NCBI RefSeq assembly: GCF_001422925.1
Contig: NZ_LMNI01000001.1
Location: forward strand, 304,087 to 368,086
Direction: 5' to 3'
Length of the DNA stretch: 64,000 nucleotides
From: Microbacterium sp. Leaf288
GTDB taxonomy: Bacteria; Actinomycetota; Actinomycetes; Actinomycetales; Microbacteriaceae
Below, one piece after another: positions 16,397-24,983 of the stretch; positions within the stretch are counted from its first letter, which is position 1, and every line of letters starts with the position of its first letter. A program made the translations under genes and the position numbers. The notes beneath the pieces are model-generated. The model was not told the origin of the DNA. It saw only the letters and a list, made by a program, of their open reading frames with translations, and did no database searches.

Positions 16397-17772
16397 GCGC
16401 GCAGGCAACACTGGCGCAGCAGACGACCGGGCTGCTGCAGGAGCTGATCCGCAACGCCGCCGTCAACGACGGCACGCCCGACTCGGGTCACGAGGACCGG
16501 CAGGTGCAGACGCTCCAGCGCTTCTTCGAAGGCTCCGGGCTCGAGGGCGTCGTCGTCGAGCCGCACCCCGGCCGCGCGTCGCTCATCCTCCGGATCGAGG
16601 GCACCGATCCGACAGCGCCGTCGCTCGCGCTCGTCGGGCACACCGACGTGGTGCCGGTCGAGCCGTCGGGCTGGTCGCGCGACCCGTTCGCGGGCGAGAT
16701 CATCGACGGCGTGCTGTGGGGCCGGGGCGCGATCGACATGCTCAACCTCACCGCCGCGTACGCCGTCGTGACGCGGGCGGTCGCGACCGGATCGTTCCGC
16801 CCGCGGGGCGACCTCATCTTCGCCGCGGTCGCCGACGAGGAGAACGGCAGCCGGTTCGGCGTCGGCTGGCTCACCGAGCACCGCCTCGACCTCATCGACG
16901 CCGACTACGTGCTGACCGAATCGGGCGGCGCACACGCCGGCGCGCAGCCGCACCTCGGCGTCATGGTGGGCGAGAAGGGTGGCGCCGGCCGCCTGCTGCG
17001 CGTCACGGGTGCGCCCGGGCACGGCTCGGCGCCATGGGGCTCGCGCAACGCCGCGGTCATCGCGGCGGAGGCCGTGACCCGCCTCGCGCGGCACCGCGGC
17101 ACCACTGTCATCACCCCGCAGTGGCGCGCGTACGCCGGGGCGCTCGATCTCGACCCCGAGATCCGGGCCGCGCTCACCGACCCCGACCGGTTCTACGAGG
17201 GCCTGCCGCACCTCGGCACTCTCGACGGGTTCGCGCACGCCTCGACGCACACCACGATCTCGCCGACGATCGTGCGCGCCGGAGAGAAGGGCAACGTCAT
17301 CCCGGGCACCGCGACCGTGCAGCTCGACATCCGCATCCTGCCGGACGTCACCCGCGAGGACGTCGAGGGCCTCATCCGCGACGCGATCGGCGATCTCATC
17401 GAGCACATCGAGATCGAGGGCGACTGGTTCGGCGAGTCCACCCTGTCTCCGATCGACACTCCGCTCTTCGATGCGCTCGGCAGCGCGGTGCGCCGCGCCT
17501 ACCCGTCCGCCGAGCTGCTGCCGATGCTGGGCGTGGGCGGCACGGACGGCCGCTTCTACCGGCGCCGCGGCATCCCGGCCTACGGGTTCGGCGTGCTCAG
17601 CGAGCGCTGGGACTACGGCACCTTCCGCCGGCTCTTCCACGGCAACGACGAGCGCATCGACCTCGACTCGATCGCCCTCACGGTCGAGGCACTCGACCAC
17701 GCCGTGCGCACGTTCCACGCCGACACGAGCACCGCGAGGCGCACCCGCGTCGCGGAGCCGGCGACCGCCTGA
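16393..17772 (+). CDS. M20 family metallo-amidohydrolase/peptidase
   Basis: This 459-residue protein has the complete di-zinc site of M20 enzymes (ArgE/DapE/ACY1/CPG2 family): GHTDVVP with His83 and Asp85, bridging Asp115 in GRGAID, catalytic Glu149 and Glu150 in ADEENG, Glu176 in LTESGG, and a C-terminal LFHGNDE histidine. The dimerisation domain sits between about 190 and 310. Members remove N-acyl groups or hydrolyse dipeptides. Lying directly after a peptide importer and beside LLM monooxygenases, it could deacetylate an N-acetylated S-alkyl cysteine, as YxeP or SndA is known to do in Bacillus, or cleave an imported dipeptide. The substrate is inference; the fold and active site are clear. 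ATGA overlap with the ATPase gene. Confidence 0.88.
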   Translation: MSAQATLAQQTTGLLQELIRNAAVNDGTPDSGHEDRQVQTLQRFFEGSGLEGVVVEPHPGRASLILRIEGTDPTAPSLALVGHTDVVPVEPSGWSRDPFAGEIIDGVLWGRGAIDMLNLTAAYAVVTRAVATGSFRPRGDLIFAAVADEENGSRFGVGWLTEHRLDLIDADYVLTESGGAHAGAQPHLGVMVGEKGGAGRLLRVTGAPGHGSAPWGSRNAAVIAAEAVTRLARHRGTTVITPQWRAYAGALDLDPEIRAALTDPDRFYEGLPHLGTLDGFAHASTHTTISPTIVRAGEKGNVIPGTATVQLDIRILPDVTREDVEGLIRDAIGDLIEHIEIEGDWFGESTLSPIDTPLFDALGSAVRRAYPSAELLPMLGVGGTDGRFYRRRGIPAYGFGVLSERWDYGTFRRLFHGNDERIDLDSIALTVEALDHAVRTFHADTSTARRTRVAEPATA

Positions 17773-17775
17773 ACG

Positions 17776-17802
17776 CGGATGCTGCGCGGGCCGCAGCATC
17801 CG
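17776..17802. terminator. Short hairpin between M20 and DUF1684 genes
   Basis: CGGATGCTGCG and CGCAGCATCCG pair perfectly around a 5-base loop, four bases after the M20 stop. It probably attenuates or processes the operon transcript rather than ending it, since the following genes are co-directional with no obvious new promoter. The arms carry the GGATGC/GCATCC word. Confidence 0.6.
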
Positions 17803-17831
17803 TTCCCCATCCACCCCACCGAGGAGCACCC

Positions 17832-18704
17832 ATGACCACCACCCTCAACTCCGATGTCGATCGCGCCATGTTCGGGCGCGAGTGGGAGGACTGGCACCGC
17901 ACGCACGAGACGCGGCGCGCCGACGCCCTCGGCTTCTTCGCGATCACCGGTCTGCACTGGCTCGGGGCCGACCCGATCACCCTGCCGGGTGCGCCCGGCA
18001 CGTGGCGACTCGGCGCCGAGGGCGTCGAAGTGGAGCTCGCCGACGGCGAGAGCCTCGCTCTCGACGGCGCGACGATCACGGGGACGCACGCGTTCGGCGA
18101 GATCGCCGAACGCGGCAGCGTCACCCCCACCTTCACCGACGGCGACATCGCCGGCGCCGTCGAGATCGCGATCCGCGGCGGGCACACGATCCTGCGTCCG
18201 CGCCGGGCCGATCACCCGTTCCTCGCGGAGTACTCGGGCACCCCGACGTACGTCCCGAACCCGCGCTGGCGGGTCGCGGCGCGCTTCCGCCCGTTCGATG
18301 CACCCGTCCCGACCGAGGTCGGCGCCGCCGTCGACGGGCTCACCCACGTCTACGACGCCCCCGGCGTGCTCGAGTTCTCGTGGCGGGGCGAGGAGTTCTC
18401 GCTCACGGCGTTCGAGGGCAAGGCGCCGGGCGACCTGCTCGTGCTGTTCACCGACGCGACGAGCGGCATCACCACGTACGCCGCGAACCGCTCGGTGGGC
18501 ATCGACGCACCGGACGCCGACGGCTGGACCACGATCGACTTCAACCGCGCCGTCAACCTGCCCTGCGCGTACACGGACTTCGCCACGTGCCCGCTGCCGC
18601 CGGAGGGCAACCGCCTGCCGATCGGCATCGAGGCCGGCGAGAAGACGCCGCTCGCCCGCGTGATCTCGAACGCCGAGCTCGTCGCGCCGGGGGTGGCCGC
18701 ATGA
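17832..18704 (+). CDS. DUF1684 domain protein
   Basis: This 290-residue protein matches the DUF1684 family, whose function is unknown. The N-terminal WEDWHRTHETRRADALGFFAITGLHWL is the usual start of the family. The diagnostic C-terminal block is IDFNRAVNLPCAYTDFATCPLPPEGNRLPIGIEAGEK with its two cysteines. There is no signal peptide. It lies in the importer operon, and its stop overlaps the next LLM gene (ATGA). The ATG at 17832 follows GAGGAGCACCC. In this setting it may take part in processing the imported compound, but nothing in the sequence shows how. Confidence 0.85.
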   Translation: MTTTLNSDVDRAMFGREWEDWHRTHETRRADALGFFAITGLHWLGADPITLPGAPGTWRLGAEGVEVELADGESLALDGATITGTHAFGEIAERGSVTPTFTDGDIAGAVEIAIRGGHTILRPRRADHPFLAEYSGTPTYVPNPRWRVAARFRPFDAPVPTEVGAAVDGLTHVYDAPGVLEFSWRGEEFSLTAFEGKAPGDLLVLFTDATSGITTYAANRSVGIDAPDADGWTTIDFNRAVNLPCAYTDFATCPLPPEGNRLPIGIEAGEKTPLARVISNAELVAPGVAA

Positions 18705-19786
18705 GGTTCCAGCTGCTCGACATCGTCCCCTACCGCGCCGACCCGATCACCGGCCACCAGGTCTCGCCCGCCGAGCGTTTCGCCGAGACGCTGCAGCAGG
18801 CGATCCGCGCCGAAGAGCTGGGATTGGATGCTGTGGCCATCGGCGAGCGTCACGCCGGGCACTTCATCTCGTCGTCGCCGACGGTGCTGCTGGGTGCGAT
18901 CGCGGCCCGGACGCGCAGCATCCGTCTCAATTCCGGCGTGACCGTGCTCTCGGTACTGGATCCGGTGCGCGTGGCCGAGGACTACGCGACGATCGACCAG
19001 CTGTCGGGCGGGCGCCTCGACCTCACGATCGGCAAGGGCAACGAGGCCCTGCAGTTCCCGTTGTTCGGGCTCGACATCGACGACCAGTGGGAGCTGCTCG
19101 CCGAGAAGTACGAGCTGTTGCGGACGCTCTGGCGCGAGGAGGACGTCACGTGGCCGGGCACCGAGTTCACACGGGCCTTGACCGGCGTCACCACGCTGCC
19201 GCGACCCTTCGCCGGAGCGCCGCGCGTGTGGCACGGCTCGGCGACGACGCTCTTCTCTGCGGGGCTCGCCGCGCGCTTCGGGGATCCGCTGTTCAGCGCG
19301 AACGCGATCCAGCCCCTCGAGAACTACGGGGTGCTGGTCGACCACTACCGCTCCGAGTTCGCGCGACACGGCCACGATCCGGCGGGCGCATTCGTCGCTG
19401 CGGGCTCGGGAGCGCTCTTCATCGCCGACACGACACAGGAGGCGATCGCGCAGTACGGCCCGGTCTACAACGCGATCGTCGCCGCCACCAACGTGCCCGG
19501 GAACAACACGCCGTTCCGCGACATCGAGCACGCCGTCGCCGAGGGCCCCGCGCTCGTCGGCACGCCGCAGCAGGTGATCGACAAGATCGCGCGGTTCCAC
19601 GGCCGGCTCGGGCACGACCTGCAGTCGATCAGCCTGCCGACGACGGTGCCGTTCGCGCAGCAGCTCGAGATCCTCGAGCGGTTCGCCGAGGACGTCGCAC
19701 CCGTGCTGCGGCGGGAGTTCCCGACGACACTGTGGACGGAGGCCGACCCGCTCGGTCAGCGGGAGCGCGAGCTCACGACCGCATGA
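18701..19786 (+). CDS. LLM-class flavin-dependent oxidoreductase
   Basis: This 361-residue luciferase-like protein differs from the paired LLM genes. It begins MRFQLLDIVPYRADPITG, then has IRAEELGLDAVAIGERHAGHF, SSPTVLLGAIAARTRSIRLNSGVTVLSVLDPVRVAEDYATIDQLSGGRLDLTIGKGNE and a C-terminal QSISLPTTVPFAQQLEILERF. It belongs to the group of LLM enzymes resembling putative alkanesulfonate- or F420/FMN-linked oxidoreductases; FMN is more likely given the neighbours. It overlaps DUF1684 upstream and the MFS gene downstream by 4 bp each, so all three are coupled. The substrate is unknown. Confidence 0.85.
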   Translation: MRFQLLDIVPYRADPITGHQVSPAERFAETLQQAIRAEELGLDAVAIGERHAGHFISSSPTVLLGAIAARTRSIRLNSGVTVLSVLDPVRVAEDYATIDQLSGGRLDLTIGKGNEALQFPLFGLDIDDQWELLAEKYELLRTLWREEDVTWPGTEFTRALTGVTTLPRPFAGAPRVWHGSATTLFSAGLAARFGDPLFSANAIQPLENYGVLVDHYRSEFARHGHDPAGAFVAAGSGALFIADTTQEAIAQYGPVYNAIVAATNVPGNNTPFRDIEHAVAEGPALVGTPQQVIDKIARFHGRLGHDLQSISLPTTVPFAQQLEILERFAEDVAPVLRREFPTTLWTEADPLGQRERELTTA

Positions 19787-21324
19787 GTGGCGAGAGCGCG
19801 GTCCGCGAGGCGGCTGCTGCCGTCTCCGGCGAGCGCGGCGTCGCGCGACGCAGCGGTCGCAGGGAACGGCAGCGGTCGCACGCGCGGCCCGCGCTCTGGG
19901 CGTGCCTCGCGGCGGGCTTCGCAACGCTGTTCGACGCGGTGGTGATCACCTACGCGGCACCGGCGGTGAGCGCGTCGCTGGGCGGCTCCACCGCGGGCGT
20001 GCAGTGGCTGCTCGCGTCGTTCTCGCTGACGTTCGGGCTCGGGTTGATCCCCTCGGGGCGGCTGGGCGATGTGTACGGGCGCCGGCCGCTGTTCCTCGTC
20101 GGCCTCGGGATCTTCCTGGTCGGAGGCGTCGCGGCCGTGGTCGCCCCGACGATCGTCGTGCTCGTGGCGGCCCGGTTCGTGCAGGGGCTGGGTGCCGGCG
20201 TGATCAGCGCGCAGGTGCTCGGCGCGATCCAGGACCTGTTCACCGGCAGGGCCCGCCTGAGCGCCCTCGCCGCGTACAGCGCCGTCGGCGGGCTCGCGGG
20301 CGTGCTCGGCCCGGTGCTCGCGGCCGTGGTGATCGTCGCCGTTCCCGCCGACGTGGCATGGCGCGTCGTGCTGCTGACTCCCCTGCCGCTGGTGATCGCC
20401 GCCTTCGTCCTCGGATGGCGCGGGATGCCGGGCCCCCGCGCCCGTCCGGAGCCCTCGGGGTCGGCGCGGGTGTGGCTCGATCTGCCGGGCATCGTGCTGC
20501 TGTGCCTCGTGGTGGTGGCGCTGACCCTGCCCGTCGTGGAGCCGGGGCTCTCGGGCGTGTCCGGCCTGGCTGTCGTCGGCGCGGCGGTGCTGCTCGGGCT
20601 CGTGCTGGTGCTGTGGGAACGCAGGTACGCACGGCGTGGACGGCTTCCGCTGTTCGCGCCGGCGCTGGTGCGCTCGCGCGGTTTCGTCGTGGGGAACGTG
20701 GTCGCGCTGCTGTGGTTCGGCAGCGGCTTGGCGGCGGGGTCGGTCGTGACCCTGTACTTCCTGCAGTCGCCGGCGCTGTCGGCGCTGGCGATCGCGCTCG
20801 TGTTCGCGCCGGGCGCGCTGGCGCGGCTCGTCGGCTCGCTGTTCAGCCTGCGGGTGGTGGGGCGTATCGGGTCCTCGGCCACGGTGTGGCTCGGCCTGGG
20901 CCTGCAGGCGGCGCTGTTCACCGGGCTCGCGATCGCGGCGCCGCTGTTGCCGGACGGAGTGCTCTTCGTCGTCGCCGCGGCCGCCCAGATCGGGCTGGGA
21001 ATCGGCGGCGGCCTCGTGGAACCGGTGGTGCGTGCCACGACCCTCTCGTTCGCGCCCGCTGAGCTGCACGGCGTAGCGGCATCGTTCCTGCAGCTCACGC
21101 AGCGGCTGGCCGCGACCTTCCTGGTGGCCCTGGCCACCGGCATCCTTCTCACGTCGTCGGGCGTCTCGACCGTCGCCACGCTGCAGGCCGCACTCGCGAC
21201 GTGCGCGGTGGGCTCGGTGGTGGCGCTCGTGGCGTCAGCGGATCCAGCGTTCCGGCGGGCAGGCACACGCGCGGAGGTTCCGGCGCCGCTGCGACGTGCA
21301 ACGCACACGACCCCCGCTCGTTGA
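19783..21324 (+). CDS. MFS transporter, DHA2-like (14 helices)
   Basis: This 513-residue protein has about 14 hydrophobic segments after a polar N-terminus of about 45 residues. The DHA signature GRLGDVYGRRPLFLVGLGIF follows helix 2, and RFVQGLGAGVISAQVLGAIQDLF matches motif B. DHA2 proteins are proton-driven exporters of drugs or metabolites. Being the last gene of the importer operon, it may export a by-product of the pathway. The ATG overlaps the LLM stop. A small hairpin (21317-21333) spans its stop codon. Confidence 0.88.
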   Translation: MSGESAVREAAAAVSGERGVARRSGRRERQRSHARPALWACLAAGFATLFDAVVITYAAPAVSASLGGSTAGVQWLLASFSLTFGLGLIPSGRLGDVYGRRPLFLVGLGIFLVGGVAAVVAPTIVVLVAARFVQGLGAGVISAQVLGAIQDLFTGRARLSALAAYSAVGGLAGVLGPVLAAVVIVAVPADVAWRVVLLTPLPLVIAAFVLGWRGMPGPRARPEPSGSARVWLDLPGIVLLCLVVVALTLPVVEPGLSGVSGLAVVGAAVLLGLVLVLWERRYARRGRLPLFAPALVRSRGFVVGNVVALLWFGSGLAAGSVVTLYFLQSPALSALAIALVFAPGALARLVGSLFSLRVVGRIGSSATVWLGLGLQAALFTGLAIAAPLLPDGVLFVVAAAAQIGLGIGGGLVEPVVRATTLSFAPAELHGVAASFLQLTQRLAATFLVALATGILLTSSGVSTVATLQAALATCAVGSVVALVASADPAFRRAGTRAEVPAPLRRATHTTPAR

Positions 21325-21333
21325 GCGAACGAG
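21317..21333. terminator. Small hairpin over the MFS stop codon
   Basis: CTCGTT GAGCG AACGAG forms a 6-bp stem and lies between convergent genes (MFS and the BBE-type flavoprotein). It shares CGTTGAGCGA with the 38-bp dispersed repeat and may be a remnant of it. Confidence 0.45.
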
Positions 21334-21355
21334 GGTCCTGCCTGCCGACCCGCCG

Positions 21356-22726
21356 CTACGGCACGATGTTCTGGTTGAGGTGGAACATGTTGTCCGGGTC
21401 GAACGCGCGCTTCACCGCCCGCAGGCGGTCGTAGTTCGCACCGTAGTTGCTGGAGGCCTTCGGCTGGTCGTCCTGCGACGCGAAGTTGATGTAGCCACCC
21501 GGCTGCGAGAAGGGCTCGATCGCCGCGTAGTAATCCTTCACCCACGCGGTGTTGGCGGTGTTCTGCGTCGGATCCGGCCACATCCCGGCGATCACCAGCG
21601 CGAAGTTCGCGTCGCGATGCCCGAAGGCCGTCGCGTCGGACGCCACGTCGTGGCACGCCCCATTGATCGGGTAGAAGTGGACCGTCGAGTTGACCGTCGG
21701 CACTCGCGGGCCGTGCTCCATGTGGGCGGCCACCGACTCCGACGTGAGCTCGTCGAGGAACGCCGCCTTCCAGTAGTGCTGCAGGCCGGGAGGAACGAGT
21801 CCGTCGAAGAGACCGTTCATCGCCGGGTAGGGCATCGGGCCCACCATCTCGGCCACCGGCTTCGCGACGTCGCGGAACCCCTGGACCATCTTCTCGGCCT
21901 TCGACGCCGGGCCGTTGATGCAGAAGACCACCGCGACGAACGGCTCCCCGGCGCGGTCCTCCGGCACGAAGGGCAGCGGAGGAGCGATCTGGAACGCGGG
22001 GAACCCGCCGAACTCGCGCGGTGCGGTCCGCACATGATCGGCGAAGTAGGCCAGGATCGCCGGACCGTCCGCGAGCTCGAAGAACATCGGGCCGCCATAG
22101 ATCTCGTCGACCGGATGCAGCTGGAAGGTGAACTTGGTCACGACGCCGAAGTTCCCTCCCCCGCCGCGCAGAGCCCAGAACAGGTCGGGCTCCTCGTCCG
22201 CGCTGGCGGTGACGATCTGGCCGTCGGCGAGCACGACTTCGGCCGCGAGCAGGTTGTCGCACGAGAAGCCGTAGCCGCGGGCGAGATACCCGATGCCGCC
22301 CCCGAGCGTGAGGCCGCCGACGCCCGTCGTCGAGATGATGCCGCCGGTCGTCGCGAGGCCGAATTGTGCCGCCGCTTCATTGAACATCCCCCAGGTGGCC
22401 CCGCCACCCACGTCGGCGGTCGAGGACGCCGGGTCGACCGCGACCGAGGTGAGGTCTCCCAGATCCGCGACGAGCGCGCCGTCGGCGGTGCCGAACCCCG
22501 GCACGCTATGACCTCCGCCTCGCACCGCGAGGCCGCTCCCATCCTCAGCGGCGGCGCGGACGACGGCCGCGACATCCGCGGCATCCTGACACCGCACGAC
22601 CGCGGCGGGTCGGCGGTCGATCATCGCGTTGTAGACGACCCGCGCCTCGTCGTATCCGTCGTCGCCTTCTTCGACGACCGAACCCTTCACGCTGCCCCGC
22701 AGCGAATCCATCACCTTCATGGACAT
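21356..22726 (-). CDS. Berberine-bridge-enzyme-like FAD oxidase
   Basis: This 456-residue protein combines an N-terminal FAD-binding PCMH domain (VRAAAEDGSGLAVRGGGHSVPGFG) with a C-terminal BBE motif (NYGANYDRLRAVKRAFDPDNMFHLNQNI). The His in GGGHS and the Cys in GYGFSCDNL occupy the two sites that bind FAD covalently in BBE enzymes, so bicovalent flavin is predicted. Such oxidases act on sugars, alcohols or secondary metabolites and make hydrogen peroxide. No export signal is seen. The start at 22726 follows GGAAGG at a 6-bp spacing. The gene stands alone, convergent with the MFS gene. The substrate cannot be told from sequence. Confidence 0.9.
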   Translation of the reverse strand: MSMKVMDSLRGSVKGSVVEEGDDGYDEARVVYNAMIDRRPAAVVRCQDAADVAAVVRAAAEDGSGLAVRGGGHSVPGFGTADGALVADLGDLTSVAVDPASSTADVGGGATWGMFNEAAAQFGLATTGGIISTTGVGGLTLGGGIGYLARGYGFSCDNLLAAEVVLADGQIVTASADEEPDLFWALRGGGGNFGVVTKFTFQLHPVDEIYGGPMFFELADGPAILAYFADHVRTAPREFGGFPAFQIAPPLPFVPEDRAGEPFVAVVFCINGPASKAEKMVQGFRDVAKPVAEMVGPMPYPAMNGLFDGLVPPGLQHYWKAAFLDELTSESVAAHMEHGPRVPTVNSTVHFYPINGACHDVASDATAFGHRDANFALVIAGMWPDPTQNTANTAWVKDYYAAIEPFSQPGGYINFASQDDQPKASSNYGANYDRLRAVKRAFDPDNMFHLNQNIVP

Positions 22727-22801
22727 GGTCGACCTTCCCATCGACGCAAACGGGCACAGCGACCGCACGGTGCGTGCGGGCGTCGGCACCGGTTTGAATC
22801 G

Positions 22802-22830
22802 ACGGTCCTCGCGTTCGAGGGCACTGTCAA
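22802..22830 (-). promoter_or_regulatory. Possible promoter of the BBE-type oxidase gene
   Basis: On the minus strand a perfect TTGACA (22830-22825) is followed at 17 bp by GACCGT, a weak -10 match. This would give a leader of about 70 bases before the start at 22726. The rest of the 146-bp gap shows nothing else. Confidence 0.35.
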
Positions 22831-22872
22831 GAAGGTCGGTCGCCACCGGGTGAGGCAGCGGAACCCGGGTGG

Positions 22873-23715
22873 TCAGCCGATCCGCGCCGCCGATCCCGAC
22901 ACGACGATCCCGCCCGTCTCGGGGATGTCGACGGTGAGCTCGCTCGGCCGGCCGACGTGGCTCCCCTGGAGGATCACGACGCGCGCCGGGGTCTCGACAG
23001 CGCCGCCGGCGCGGAGGTACCCGCCGGTCGCGGCCGCCGCGGCTCCGGTGGCCGGGTCCTCGATGATCGGGCCGACCGGGAAGACATTGCGGGCGTGCCA
23101 CCTGCCGGCGCCTTCGGGCCAGAGCACGATCATCGTCGCCGGCCATCTCCGCGCGTCGAGCACCGCACGGGCGCGGTCGGGATCGATCGTGAACGCGTCG
23201 AAGACCTCCCGGTCGGCGAGCACGACGAGCGGGTGCCAGTTGCCGCCGAACGCCTGCGCGGGGGCGAAGTCCGGGTGCAGGTCCCGGTCCGTCAGGCCGA
23301 TCGCTCCGAGCACGTCGGCCAGGGCCTCCGCGGGCAGCGGGGCCGTGCCGGGCTCGACGCTGGTGAACGAGACGCGCCGCTCACCGGAGTCCGTCGCCGT
23401 GACGATCTCGACGACGCCGACCGGAGTCTCGAACGCGATCGCGCCGTCGCCGTCGGCCTCAGCGATCGCTGCCGCCGCAGCGACGGTGGCGTGACCGCAG
23501 AACGGCACTTCGGCGAGCGGCGAGAAGTAGCGGATGGCCCGACGGCCGTCGTCACCGGCGACGACGAACGCCGATTCGGCATACCCGAGGTCTGCGGCGA
23601 TGCCGAGCATCGCAGCATCCGTCAGTCCATCTGCGTCCAGCACGACACCGGCGGGATTTCCTCCCGCGGGTTCGGAGGAGAAGGCCGTCCATCGCTGGAT
23701 GTCGATCGCGCTCAT
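22873..23715 (-). CDS. PhzF family isomerase/epimerase-like protein
   Basis: This 280-residue protein has the PhzF fold markers: RWTAFSSEPAGGNPAGVVLDA at the N-terminus, AESAFV with the conserved catalytic Glu, RYFSPLAEVPFCGHATVAAA, and GPIIEDPATGAAAAATGGYLR near the C-terminus. PhzF in phenazine producers isomerises trans-2,3-dihydro-3-hydroxyanthranilate, but most family members have unknown roles and no other phenazine gene is present here. ATG 23715 is preferred over GTG 23733 because TATCGT lies 6 bp before it, consistent with a leaderless mRNA, and because family members begin here. Confidence 0.85.
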   Translation of the reverse strand: MSAIDIQRWTAFSSEPAGGNPAGVVLDADGLTDAAMLGIAADLGYAESAFVVAGDDGRRAIRYFSPLAEVPFCGHATVAAAAAIAEADGDGAIAFETPVGVVEIVTATDSGERRVSFTSVEPGTAPLPAEALADVLGAIGLTDRDLHPDFAPAQAFGGNWHPLVVLADREVFDAFTIDPDRARAVLDARRWPATMIVLWPEGAGRWHARNVFPVGPIIEDPATGAAAAATGGYLRAGGAVETPARVVILQGSHVGRPSELTVDIPETGGIVVSGSAARIG

Positions 23716-23727
23716 CCGGTCACGATA
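23716..23727 (-). promoter_or_regulatory. -10 box for a leaderless PhzF transcript
   Basis: TATCGT (23727-23722) is followed by GACCGG and the ATG at 23715. No ribosome binding site is seen. Confidence 0.5.
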
Positions 23728-23776
23728 GGTCACGTCGGTGCGGCGCGGTCGCCAGGCACCGACCGATTCCTGCCGA

Positions 23777-23980
23777 TCAGGGGGTGCGCCGCCGGCGCCG
23801 CGCGATCCCGATGCCCATCAGCACGAGCCCCACGACGAGCACGATCGGTCCGATCGTCGCCCACAGCGTCGACCCGGTCATCGCCGATCCCTGCAGCACC
23901 CCGACGCCCTGTAGCGTCCACACCAGTCCCACCGCGGCGAGGATCACGCCGGGCACGAGGAACGGCCACATTCGCTTCAC
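23777..23980 (-). CDS. Small two-helix membrane protein
   Basis: This 67-residue protein has two hydrophobic segments (about 4-25 and 40-60) and a terminal RRRRRTP that should lie in the cytoplasm. I do not recognise a named family. Short proteins of this layout are frequent in actinobacteria and carry no known function. The GTG start at 23980 is supported by TAAGGT (23993-23988) exactly 7 bp upstream, which matches the leaderless pattern seen elsewhere in the window. Confidence 0.7.
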   Translation of the reverse strand: MKRMWPFLVPGVILAAVGLVWTLQGVGVLQGSAMTGSTLWATIGPIVLVVGLVLMGIGIARRRRRTP

Positions 23981-23993
23981 GGCCCCGACCTTA
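23981..23993 (-). promoter_or_regulatory. -10 box for a leaderless small-protein transcript
   Basis: TAAGGT on the minus strand is followed by 7 bp and the GTG at 23980. Confidence 0.45.
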
Positions 23994-24025
23994 GTCCGGC
24001 CGCCTGCCCTGCGACAGAGCCCCGC

Positions 24026-24928
24026 TCACCCGTCGCCGCGCAGCCAGCTCACCACGTGCGCCGGGGCCGTGTCGGCGGCCTCGAGGGCGATCGCGACGTG
24101 CGACCCGTCCATCCAGTAGAGCTCCGAGCCGGCGATGCGCGCGTGGGCGTACTCGGCGTTGGCGGGAGGTGCCACCCGGTCCGACCGCGCGTGCACGATC
24201 AGCGTCGGACACGTGATGCGCTCGAGCGCGGCCGGCACGAGCTCGGTGTAGTCGTTCTTCATCCCCGCGCGGCGCCGCTTCGCTCCGAGCGATGCCCGCA
24301 GCGTCGCCTCCATCGTGTCGGTCCGGCCGGGAATCGCGGCGAGCTCCTTCGCCCGCGCCGACACGACGGCACGGCTCTCGGTGCCGGCGCCGCCCATGAG
24401 CGCGCCAAGCGCCTGCCTCGGTGCCTGCCGCAGCAACCACAGCTGCATCTTGGCCGCCCAGTCCCAGGCGAGGAGGTTCGATGCCAGACGAGGAGGCCGA
24501 CCCGGGATGCAGACGGCGTCGACCTCCACGAGCTTTCTCACCCGATCCGGATGCCGCGCGGCGAGCTCGTAGCTCGCCGGCCCGCCGCCCGACGCCGCGA
24601 TCACGATGATGCGCTCGATCCCGAGCGCATCCAGCAGCGCCGCCAGCGCGTCGCCCTGCTCCGGGAAGGTGCGCCCCGTCGACAGCGGCGTGCCGAGGTA
24701 TCCGGGCCGGCTCGGCGCGATGATCCGGAAGCCGTTCACGCGCAGGAACTCCCCCGCCACGAGCCCCTGATCCCAGCCGCCGAGCGTGCCGTGGACTGCG
24801 AGCACCGCCTCACCGGTCCCGCGCTGGGCGTACTCGACCGGCCCCGACGCCGTGGCGACGGTGCGGGGAGTCTCTGCCAGGCACGCGAGGTAATCCTCCC
24901 GCGTGGGCAGCTGCGGCGCGGCGGCCAT
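24026..24928 (-). CDS. Alpha/beta hydrolase
   Basis: This 300-residue cytoplasmic protein has the alpha/beta-hydrolase order of motifs. The oxyanion-hole segment VLAVHGTLGGWDQG is near 42-55, the strand FRIIAPSRPGYLGTP follows, and the nucleophile elbow IAASGGGPASYELA is near 111-124, where the usual GxSxG reads AASGG. Then come the acid in HARSDRVAPP and the late histidine in MDGSHVAIAL. The catalytic triad is therefore complete. The substrate is unknown; esters and lactones are typical. It diverges from the DUF1990 gene across a 55-bp gap. Confidence 0.85.
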   Translation of the reverse strand: MAAAPQLPTREDYLACLAETPRTVATASGPVEYAQRGTGEAVLAVHGTLGGWDQGLVAGEFLRVNGFRIIAPSRPGYLGTPLSTGRTFPEQGDALAALLDALGIERIIVIAASGGGPASYELAARHPDRVRKLVEVDAVCIPGRPPRLASNLLAWDWAAKMQLWLLRQAPRQALGALMGGAGTESRAVVSARAKELAAIPGRTDTMEATLRASLGAKRRRAGMKNDYTELVPAALERITCPTLIVHARSDRVAPPANAEYAHARIAGSELYWMDGSHVAIALEAADTAPAHVVSWLRGDG

Positions 24929-24983
24929 AGTCCACTATCCCCACGCGGGGTCCCGCCGAACAGGGCGGTGGCAGTATCGAAGC

